This document shows, one piece after another, positions 30,806 to 36,524 of a DNA stretch of 36,524 nt; position 1 is the stretch's first letter, and each line of letters opens with the position of its first letter. The stretch lies in the IMG/VR virus record IMGVR_UViG_3300025418_001413, positions 1 through 36,524 of that record; one strand, 5' to 3'. The translations under genes and the position numbers were made by a program. This DNA comes from a virus. The notes under the pieces are model-generated. The model had not been told where the DNA came from and did no database searches. It was given only the letters and a program-made list of their open reading frames with translations.

Positions 30806-31114
30806 ATGAACACAGATGAACTTATTGCACACAGTCGTAGTCGATTTGACCATGCGGCTGCCAAACGGGTACTGCAAGAAAAATATCAAGCCAAAATGAC
30901 ATTTGCTCATGCAGGAGGGCTCTGGCAAACAGATCCTGCACTGTTGACACTTTTATACGCAGTCAAAGAAAATGAATCGGTAGTGTTGTTAGATCTTTAC
31001 AAAAATCCTGTAAAGATAGTACCACAAGAATTATTTGCACTTGCGCAAGCTCGCTGGCAAGAGCAAATGAATGCCTGGCTAGTTGAATATACAGAACTTA
31101 ATAAAAATAGATGA
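30806..31114 (+). CDS. Small protein of unknown function
   Basis: A 102-residue soluble protein, MNTDELIAHSRSRFDHAAAK at the N-terminus. It is mostly helical by composition, with a Trp-containing middle (FAHAGGLWQTDPALLTLL) and a strand-like VVLLDLYKNPVKIVP, then a long helix to the end. It resembles conserved hypothetical proteins that I recall beside tail-fibre genes in marine T4-like phages, but I know no role. It is the first gene after the terminator-like hairpin. The stop overlaps the next start (ATGA at 31111), so it is translationally coupled to the first glycosyltransferase-like gene. No clear Shine-Dalgarno precedes the ATG. Confidence 0.7.
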   Translation: MNTDELIAHSRSRFDHAAAKRVLQEKYQAKMTFAHAGGLWQTDPALLTLLYAVKENESVVLLDLYKNPVKIVPQELFALAQARWQEQMNAWLVEYTELNKNR

Positions 31115-31911
31115 CCACTGGTGTACTAATCTTTGCCTATAATAACGAACACATAGATTATTTGGCCATGGCCAATTGGTCAGCAAAAAATATTCAAAGA
31201 CATTTAAATCTTCCAGTTTGCGTTGTAACCAATCATCCAGTTCCAACAAATTATGAATTTGAACAAGTGGTGTATGCAACTACTGATAGTCATAATTCAC
31301 GTTGGTTTGCTGATATAAATGCCACAGTTACCTGGTACAACGGTAATAGATCAAACGCTTACGAACTAAGTCCCTGGGATAAAACTCTAGTGCTTGATGC
31401 AGATTACGTGGTAGCTAGTGATCAACTAACCCAGTTATTATATATAAATCAAAGTTTTCTTTGTCATCGCTGGGCATATGATGTCACAGGATTGCAACCA
31501 TTTGATGATAACAATTTCTTTGGCCAGCATCAAATGCCAATGAGCTGGGCAACTGTTATGTTATTTGATCGTAGTAAATCTAGTGAATTAATTTTTGAAT
31601 CCATGCAGATGATTAGAGACAATTGGCAACATTATAGAAATTTGTACGGAATTGCAAAATCTACTTATCGTAACGATTTTGCGTTGAGTATTGCTATGAA
31701 CATTGTTGACGGGCACGCACTGAGCACACCCGCAATACCTTGGCAGCTGGCATCAGTTACTCCAGACCATAAATTAACACAAACTGCTGCTGATTCTTAT
31801 CGTGTTGATTTTATTACCGCTGACAAAAAAAATCGATGGATAACATTAACAAATGATTTTCATGCCATGGGCAAACAACATCTTGGAGAAATAATTGCCA
31901 ATAACTCATGA
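31111..31911 (+). CDS. GT-A-type glycosyltransferase-like protein 1 (DAD motif)
   Basis: A 266-residue protein. The opening MTTGVLIFAYNNEHIDYLAM and NLPVCVVTNHPVP have the alternating strand/helix look of a nucleotide-sugar-binding Rossmann-like half. Residues 91-99 read KTLVLDADY: Asp96-Ala-Asp98 sits after a hydrophobic strand exactly as the metal-binding DxD of GT-A glycosyltransferases. A conserved-looking acceptor side follows (CHRWAYDVTGLQPFDDNNFF; SWATVMLFDRSKSSELIF). I cannot assign a CAZy family or a sugar. There is no membrane segment. It overlaps neighbours at both ends: ATGA with the previous gene, and 17 nt with the next, which uses a TTG start. It likely acts in the cytoplasm during infection on a glycan, virion or surface target. 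Confidence 0.65.
   Translation: MTTGVLIFAYNNEHIDYLAMANWSAKNIQRHLNLPVCVVTNHPVPTNYEFEQVVYATTDSHNSRWFADINATVTWYNGNRSNAYELSPWDKTLVLDADYVVASDQLTQLLYINQSFLCHRWAYDVTGLQPFDDNNFFGQHQMPMSWATVMLFDRSKSSELIFESMQMIRDNWQHYRNLYGIAKSTYRNDFALSIAMNIVDGHALSTPAIPWQLASVTPDHKLTQTAADSYRVDFITADKKNRWITLTNDFHAMGKQHLGEIIANNS
31885..31897 (+). promoter_or_regulatory. Shine-Dalgarno deciding a TTG start
   Basis: GGAG at 31885-31888 lies 6 nt before the TTG at 31895-31897. The nearby ATG at 31908 is in a different frame. The conserved-looking N-terminus RGYLIPAIDSDTTDYV needs an upstream start, and this TTG is the only one with a well-placed ribosome-binding site. Confidence 0.6.
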
Positions 31912-32638
31912 ACGTGGATACTTGATTCCAGCTATAGATTCTGATACAACTGATTACGTGGCGTGTGCAACTCAATTGGCTAACAGTATACGAGAGTGGC
32001 ACCCGGACGCAAATATAACAATATTGACCCGAGAACAATTGCCTTTTGGTGATCTGGGCGGATATGCCAATGACTGTCAGGTATTTCGTGCAAGCCCGTA
32101 CAGACAAACCATTAAACTAGAAGCCGACATGATTTTAGCAAGCCCTATTGATCATTGGTGGACACTGTTTGAAAATCGTGATGTTGTAATCAGTCAAGGT
32201 GCAAGAGATTTTTATGATAACCCAGCAAAATCTAGATACTACAGAAAAATATTTGACAACAATAATCTACCAGATGTGTACAATGCCATAACTTATTGGC
32301 GTGTGAGTTCTACTGCAAAAGAATTTTTTAATCTAGTGCAAACTATTTTTATGCACTGGGAAAACTACAAAAAGTTATTGAAAATGCCAGACGATGAAGC
32401 CACCACTGATGTTGTATATGCAGTGGCCGCAGTTATAATGGGACCAGAGCGTGTAACATTGCCTGTAGGACTAGGGCCAACTGTCGTGCATATGAAAAAA
32501 TACATTAATCCCATTGCCACTGAAGACTGGACACAAGAACTAGTCTGGGAAAATACTCGTCCTGGGCTCAGAATAAACACTGTTGCCCAGTGGGGATTAT
32601 TTCATTACCATGTCAAAGATTGGAAATTCTGTGAATGA
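31895..32638 (+). CDS. GT-A-type glycosyltransferase-like protein 2 (EAD motif, TTG start)
   Basis: A 247-residue protein beginning (M)PITHERGYLIPA, then DYVACATQLANSIREWHPDA and ITILTREQLP. This is the pattern of a nucleotide-sugar transferase N-terminal half that I recall from phage and bacterial sugar-transfer proteins. Residues 73-79 are IKLEADM, so Glu76-Ala-Asp78 takes the place of the usual DxD after the beta strand. It is followed by ILASPIDHWWTLFENRDVVI. The middle contains NAITYWRVSSTAKEFFNLVQ and the end NTVAQWGLFHYHVKDW. It overlaps the previous gene by 17 nt and uses TTG with GGAG 6 nt upstream. It may be a partner or paralogue-like relative of the preceding protein. Sugar and acceptor are unknown. 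Confidence 0.62.
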   Translation: MPITHERGYLIPAIDSDTTDYVACATQLANSIREWHPDANITILTREQLPFGDLGGYANDCQVFRASPYRQTIKLEADMILASPIDHWWTLFENRDVVISQGARDFYDNPAKSRYYRKIFDNNNLPDVYNAITYWRVSSTAKEFFNLVQTIFMHWENYKKLLKMPDDEATTDVVYAVAAVIMGPERVTLPVGLGPTVVHMKKYINPIATEDWTQELVWENTRPGLRINTVAQWGLFHYHVKDWKFCE

Positions 32639-32975
32639 AACTACAGAAAATTTTTGGGCTGCCTGGGCATTACCACAAGACCCACCACGGCCTGCATTCT
32701 ATCGACTGTACCATGATAGCAACGGTAAATTTTTATTTTACAGCATGGAAGATGTTCCAGGTAATTACATAGAGATTGATCATGAAACATTTGCAGCAGG
32801 ATCTCCGAGAGTACAAGTTATTAATGGGTGTTTACACCATTTGAAATCAGTTAGTGTACAAAAATTAGTACCAGGTGATCAAGGACATGCTTGTGACCCT
32901 AATGATGTTGCGGTTATATCTAATACCACACACAAACAATATTGGAAATTGAAAGCCACAGATGAAACACATTGA
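32610..32975 (+). CDS. Small conserved phage protein of unknown function
   Basis: A 121-residue protein from ATG 32610 (MSKIGNSVNETTENFWAAWA). A GTG at 32631 giving a shorter N-terminus is the main alternative; an upstream TTG at 32583 is less likely. The core reads PAFYRLYHDSNGKFLFYSME, then DVPGNYIEIDHETFAAGSP, HLKSVSVQKLVPGDQGHACD and PNDVAVI. I recall this FYRLYYD...YSMEDLPG...YIEID layout from marine phage hypothetical proteins encoded beside sugar-transfer genes, with no known function. It is soluble and beta-rich. It overlaps the gene before by 29 nt and the gene after by 14 nt, so it belongs to the same translational unit. It could be a small binding or regulatory partner of the GT-like proteins. 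Confidence 0.65.
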   Translation: MSKIGNSVNETTENFWAAWALPQDPPRPAFYRLYHDSNGKFLFYSMEDVPGNYIEIDHETFAAGSPRVQVINGCLHHLKSVSVQKLVPGDQGHACDPNDVAVISNTTHKQYWKLKATDETH

Positions 32976-33891
32976 CGTAGCAGATTTAGACTGCATTTAT
33001 CTATCATATGACGAACCGGGCCGTGAAGAATTTTGGGTAAAAATACGCAACATGATTCCTTGGGCTCGTCGTGTTGACGGAATAAAAGGATCAGACGCAG
33101 CACATAAAGCAGCTGCAGATGCCAGCAACACCGAACGATTTATTATAATCGACGGTGATAACATGCCAGACGAAAAGTTTTTTAATCTAACACTAGAACT
33201 GCCAGACGACCAATGGGAAAAAGCAGTTTTCAGATGGCGTGCTCGTAATCATATCAATGGCCTTATGTATGGTAATGGAGGCATAAGTTCGTGGACACGA
33301 GAATTTGTGTGGAACATGCGTACTCATGAAGCCTCCGATGGCAGATCAGAAACTGAAGTAGAATTTTGTTTTGATCCTATGTATTGGCCCATGCATGACT
33401 GCTATAGTGTTACATACCCCAATGGATCAGCATTTCATGCATGGAGGGCTGGATTCCGTGAAGGGGTAAAAATGTGCCTAGATCGCGGAAGCAGGCCCAG
33501 TATCAACAATTTCAAAGATCGTGTACACAGTAGAAATTTAGATCATCTGACCATATGGCACAATGTAGGACGCGATATCGAATATGGCATTTGGGCCATT
33601 GCTGGCGCCAGAATGGGCACATATATGACCATGATTACTCCACAATGGGATTATAGATCAGTACAAGATTTTGACGAACTAGCAAAATTATGGGAAACAG
33701 TAAAAAACAGTGATCCTGAATTACTGGCAGGAAGAGTAGCCGAAGATTTGGCCACACAACTTGATTTACCCATCAATAGATTAGATGCCAACGAAAGTCA
33801 ATTTTTTAAACATCACTATAGATCAAATTGGCACAATCAAGGAATCATGATACGAGAAATTGATGTAATTAGAAATCAGGAAGGATGGTAA
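32962..33891 (+). CDS. GT-A-type glycosyltransferase-like protein 3 (DGD motif)
   Basis: A 309-residue protein. It opens with DLDCIYLSYDEPGREEFWVK, then PWARRVDGIKGSDAAHKAAA and RFIIIDGDNMP. Asp64-Gly-Asp66 after a hydrophobic strand resembles a GT-A DxD motif. This opening, followed by RWRARNHINGLMYGNGGISS, recalls a family seen in cyanophages and other marine T4-like phages that is often annotated as glycosyltransferase-like. The later part (HAWRAGFREGVKMCLD; WHNVGRDIEYGIWAIAGARM) is conserved-looking and helical. No membrane segment is seen. It overlaps the preceding small gene by 14 nt and ends in a TAATG overlap with the sulfotransferase-like gene. Substrate and product are unknown; the fold call is an inference from motif order. 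Confidence 0.65.
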   Translation: MKHIDVADLDCIYLSYDEPGREEFWVKIRNMIPWARRVDGIKGSDAAHKAAADASNTERFIIIDGDNMPDEKFFNLTLELPDDQWEKAVFRWRARNHINGLMYGNGGISSWTREFVWNMRTHEASDGRSETEVEFCFDPMYWPMHDCYSVTYPNGSAFHAWRAGFREGVKMCLDRGSRPSINNFKDRVHSRNLDHLTIWHNVGRDIEYGIWAIAGARMGTYMTMITPQWDYRSVQDFDELAKLWETVKNSDPELLAGRVAEDLATQLDLPINRLDANESQFFKHHYRSNWHNQGIMIREIDVIRNQEGW

Positions 33892-34484
33892 TGGATATAG
33901 ATTTTGCTGATAAAAATATTCTCATACTAGGATCTCCACGGTCAGGCACGCATGCACTTGCCTCAGTGATACACCAACAAAATCCACAGGTAAAATATTT
34001 TGGTGAAATAGGTATGCATCAACGACGCGACGAATGTTGGAAAGATTTTGAATTATTTTATAGCAAACATCCAAGAAAATTAGCGCACGCAGTTCAATCA
34101 CATGGTAAACTTTTTGCACTATCAAAAACTCAACAAATAAAAAAACACACAATAATTATATCACTGCGCCGTAGAAATAAAATTAAACAATTTGCCAGTT
34201 GGATGTTTTTTAAACACATTGGTGCAATTTATAATTTTCAACATGATGGGCAAGATTATATAGAACCTGGATCACTGACAGTGACACTAGATGATATTGA
34301 GTCGTTTATCAATGACCAAATCATTGACACATCATTCAATGTTGATCATACTTTATACTACGAAGATTTAATTTTGTCGCAAAGTGGTATTAAAAAAAAT
34401 AATTATGTATATCCTATTGAGCAGATATTTGCTAATCTTGAACTAGTCAATGAACATTTGGGTAATTGGCAATACAATGACTAA
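33891..34484 (+). CDS. Sulfotransferase-like P-loop protein
   Basis: A 197-residue protein starting at ATG 33891, with AGGAAGG (33878-33884) 6 nt upstream; an ATG at 33885 is in frame but sits on that site. Residues 10-20 read ILILGSPRSGT, the 5'-phosphosulfate-binding loop of PAPS-dependent sulfotransferases. The segment HTIIISLRRRNKIKQFASW near residue 84 fits the 3'-phosphate-binding strand and helix, with Arg followed by a helix. The family transfers a sulfuryl group from PAPS to a hydroxyl or amine, often on a sugar. It is short for the family (often 250-300 residues), so it may lack a C-terminal part. It is coupled to the upstream GT-like gene by TAATG and overlaps the next gene by 8 nt. 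Sulfation of a glycan made by its neighbours is a reasonable inference. A kinase-type P-loop is the alternative. Confidence 0.72.
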   Translation: MDIDFADKNILILGSPRSGTHALASVIHQQNPQVKYFGEIGMHQRRDECWKDFELFYSKHPRKLAHAVQSHGKLFALSKTQQIKKHTIIISLRRRNKIKQFASWMFFKHIGAIYNFQHDGQDYIEPGSLTVTLDDIESFINDQIIDTSFNVDHTLYYEDLILSQSGIKKNNYVYPIEQIFANLELVNEHLGNWQYND

Positions 34485-35862
34485 ATCAACTTTTTTAAAT
34501 TCTGCAGAACAAATGAAAGACCAGTTAGGTCCCGCATTGTGTTTGGCTAAATGGAAACAAGTTAGTCTGCATTTGCCCACTGGACTCAACAACAGCTGTT
34601 ACCATCCGCCTCTGCACACAATAGATCCAGAGTCCATTGAGATCAATCCGTCAGCATTGCACAATACCTGGCATAAAAAAGTACAACGCAAGATCATGCT
34701 AAAACAAGAGAGGCCCGCCGAATGCCATTATTGTTGGAGTATGGAAGACAATGGTAAACTCAGTGACCGGCATTACCGCTCTGGTGAGCCCTGGGCCGCA
34801 GCGGATTTTGAAAGTATTAAATACAGCTCAGGAGATGAAGATGTCGTTCCCAGTTATGTTGAAGTCAATTTTAATCATGCTTGTAATTTGGCATGCAGTT
34901 ACTGTAGTCCGCAGTTTAGTTCAACCTGGCAGTCTGAAGTCGATCGGCACGGTGGATATCCTACTAGTATTCCTCACAATGATCCTGAGCATTTTACAGG
35001 GCGCAATCGTCCTATCCCTGTAAAAGAACACAATCCTTATGTAGAAGCATTTTGGCGTTGGTGGCCCACATTGTATCCAGAACTCAAACATTTTCGCATG
35101 ACCGGCGGCGAGCCACTCATGGACAAAAACACATATCGTGTGTTCGACTATGTGCTGGCCAATCCCAAACCAGACTTGCACTTAAATGTGACCAGTAACT
35201 TTAGCGTAGAAGAAAGTCTGTGGCAAAAATATAAAGAGTCAGTCAAGCAATTGTGCGAAGGTGAACGGATTGAACACTTCATGCAGTTCGTGAGTCTTGA
35301 TTCTTGGATGGAGCAAGCAGAGTACATTCGTCACGGTTTGAATTTTGATTTGCTATGGGATCGTGTGAATCAATTCTTAACCGAAATACCTGGACGTAAT
35401 AGCATAACATTTATCATAACCATGAACAATCTTTCAGTCACAGGGTTTCCTAAACTCATGGCTGGCATACTGGGATTGAGAAAAATTTACAGTAAGACGT
35501 ATCAACGCATATGGTTTGACACTCCGTTGCTTAAACAACCCACTTGGCAAAGCCTTCAATTGTTACCAGAAAGCTACGCTGATCAACTGGAGCATCTATG
35601 GGGATGCATGTTGGGACAACTAGAAACTGAGGAAGATCCATTTCACGGATTCAAAGACTTTGAACTGCAACGATTAGACAGAGATATTGCGTGGATGAGA
35701 GACGGACAACAATTAGATGTAGAATATATTAAAAAGAATAAAGCAGATTTTTACAGATTTTTTGCAGAACATGATCGTAGACGCGGAACTGACTTCTTAG
35801 AGACATTTCCAGAAATGAACGAATTTTGGAACGAGTGCAAATACTATGCAGAAAAATTTTAA
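34477..35862 (+). CDS. Radical SAM protein with N-terminal auxiliary-cluster-like cysteines
   Basis: A 461-residue protein from ATG 34477; ATG 34450 is in frame but deep inside the previous gene. Residues 136-143 are CNLACSYC, the CxxxCxxC that binds the [4Fe-4S] cluster of radical SAM enzymes, in the strand context VEVNFNHACNLACSYCSPQF. Residues 208-213 are MTGGEP, the SAM-binding GGE motif. Before the core, Cys22, Cys41, Cys83 and Cys86 (AECHYCWSMEDNGKLSDRHY) could bind a second cluster, like twitch/SPASM-type proteins but at the N-terminus. I recall 'twitch domain' radical SAM proteins of this form in large marine phages. Such enzymes modify peptides, sugars or nucleotides; the substrate is unknown. 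It overlaps the sulfotransferase-like gene by 8 nt and the next gene by 17 nt, so it belongs to the cassette. Confidence 0.85.
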   Translation: MTKSTFLNSAEQMKDQLGPALCLAKWKQVSLHLPTGLNNSCYHPPLHTIDPESIEINPSALHNTWHKKVQRKIMLKQERPAECHYCWSMEDNGKLSDRHYRSGEPWAAADFESIKYSSGDEDVVPSYVEVNFNHACNLACSYCSPQFSSTWQSEVDRHGGYPTSIPHNDPEHFTGRNRPIPVKEHNPYVEAFWRWWPTLYPELKHFRMTGGEPLMDKNTYRVFDYVLANPKPDLHLNVTSNFSVEESLWQKYKESVKQLCEGERIEHFMQFVSLDSWMEQAEYIRHGLNFDLLWDRVNQFLTEIPGRNSITFIITMNNLSVTGFPKLMAGILGLRKIYSKTYQRIWFDTPLLKQPTWQSLQLLPESYADQLEHLWGCMLGQLETEEDPFHGFKDFELQRLDRDIAWMRDGQQLDVEYIKKNKADFYRFFAEHDRRRGTDFLETFPEMNEFWNECKYYAEKF

Positions 35863-36524
35863 ACTAGTGTTAGATACACACTGTGAAGTGTACGATCAGT
35901 TAAAACCCTGGATGGATGAATTATTTTGGAATTTTTCAAAACATCTAGCTGATGGAAAATTGGTACCAGGTGCAGTATATGTAATAGGCAGGGAACAATT
36001 TACTTTAAATTCTAAAAAAATAATTGAATTAGTTACAGAAGACATAATAAAAGTAATCTTTAGCAACCCTTCAGAAGGATCCGAAACACAACATAATCAC
36101 TGCCTACAGGCTAATATATTAAATTTGGTACAACAAAAAAAGATATTGGTTCTAACCGGCGGTGATTGGGCCTCTGACTATTCGTATGCATCGTTGCAAT
36201 ACGACATATTTTTACCTAAGGTACTTGATTATACTGATAATTTAACTGCAATACAAACCTACCAAGAACAATACAATACTATTCGTCCTTATAAGTTTTT
36301 ATTTTTGAATGGCCGAGCAAGAGAACATAGAAAATATTTAATATCTAGTTTAAGCACGGAACTCAACAACGCCATATGGTCAAATTTGGATGCTGGCAAT
36401 GGACCATTTAAACTGTTAGAAGCACAGTATGAAATTAACAATGCCAATAAAAATATAACTGATAACAATCAAAGATATATCAAAAATCAGTTATTTGAAA
36501 AATGCGGTTGGGGCGAAATTTATC
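35846..36524 (+). CDS. Unknown protein with NGR-x-R-x-HR motif (C-terminus off right edge)
   Basis: An open frame of 226 codons from ATG 35846 (MQKNFKLVLDTHCEVYDQLK) to the window end, without a stop. It overlaps the radical SAM gene by 17 nt. It contains KKILVLTGGDWASDYSY, a Rossmann-like strand and loop, then YKFLFLNGRAREHRKYLISS and ends LFEKCGWGEIY. The LNGR-x-R-x-HR-x-x-L motif recalls a group of uncharacterised phage and bacterial proteins found in polysaccharide or glycosyltransferase clusters. In those, a C-terminal segment (here missing) carries a TEK-x-x-KP motif like that of fucosyltransferase- or exostosin-type enzymes. That link is from memory and tentative. There is no signal peptide. 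The ribosome-binding site is weak. It probably continues the modification cassette. Confidence 0.65.
   Translation, partial: MQKNFKLVLDTHCEVYDQLKPWMDELFWNFSKHLADGKLVPGAVYVIGREQFTLNSKKIIELVTEDIIKVIFSNPSEGSETQHNHCLQANILNLVQQKKILVLTGGDWASDYSYASLQYDIFLPKVLDYTDNLTAIQTYQEQYNTIRPYKFLFLNGRAREHRKYLISSLSTELNNAIWSNLDAGNGPFKLLEAQYEINNANKNITDNNQRYIKNQLFEKCGWGEIY

Noticed and set aside
36060-36100. Possible tRNA or other RNA gene in the AT-rich right end.
   Set aside because: The region stays open as a single coding frame to the window edge, and I see no cloverleaf-like pairing.

Overview
The window is part of a tailed-phage genome: a T4-like myovirus, probably from an uncultivated aquatic phage. I infer this from a contiguous run of T4-type baseplate genes (gp53-, gp5-, gp25- and gp6-like, then a giant gene in the gp7 position), from T4-type late-promoter boxes (TAAATA/ATAAATA) at gene junctions, and from architectures I recall from marine T4-like phages. 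These include a multi-kilobase gene after gp6, tail-fibre genes with short repeated N-terminal motifs, and a downstream block of sugar-modifying enzymes. The sequence is moderately AT-rich by eye. Coding density is very high and no stretch over 300 bases lacks a gene. I see no tRNA, CRISPR array, insertion sequence or integrase. The host cannot be named from the sequence.

Layout. Bases 1-417 hold the N-terminal part of a minus-strand gene that runs off the left edge. A 110-bp divergent gap (418-527) with late-promoter-like boxes on both strands follows, and everything to the right is on the plus strand. Bases 528-9531 encode a coiled-coil structural protein, gp53, two consecutive baseplate or hub proteins separated by one in-frame stop codon, a gp5-like spike lacking a lysozyme domain, and an 872-residue protein with an inserted beta-rich domain. 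Bases 9539-13372 encode gp25 and an enlarged gp6. Bases 13372-27621 are one 4749-codon gene with a gp7-like framework carrying cupredoxin-like, carbohydrate-binding-like, FG-GAP propeller-like and repeated beta-rich modules. Bases 27638-30731 encode a 49-residue protein, a 202-residue structural protein that shares its N-terminal motif, and two fibre-like proteins. A hairpin at 30754-30773 closes this structural block.

Bases 30806-36524 form a tightly overlapping cassette: a small unknown protein, three GT-A-like proteins (acidic motifs DAD, EAD, DGD), a small unknown protein, a sulfotransferase-like protein, a radical SAM protein with extra N-terminal cysteines, and a protein that runs off the right edge. 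The structural block builds the baseplate, spike and fibres. The cassette looks like a glycan- or surface-modifying pathway carried beside the fibre genes; this is the least explained and most interesting part of the window. Many junctions are TAATG or ATGA overlaps, which suggests translational coupling.
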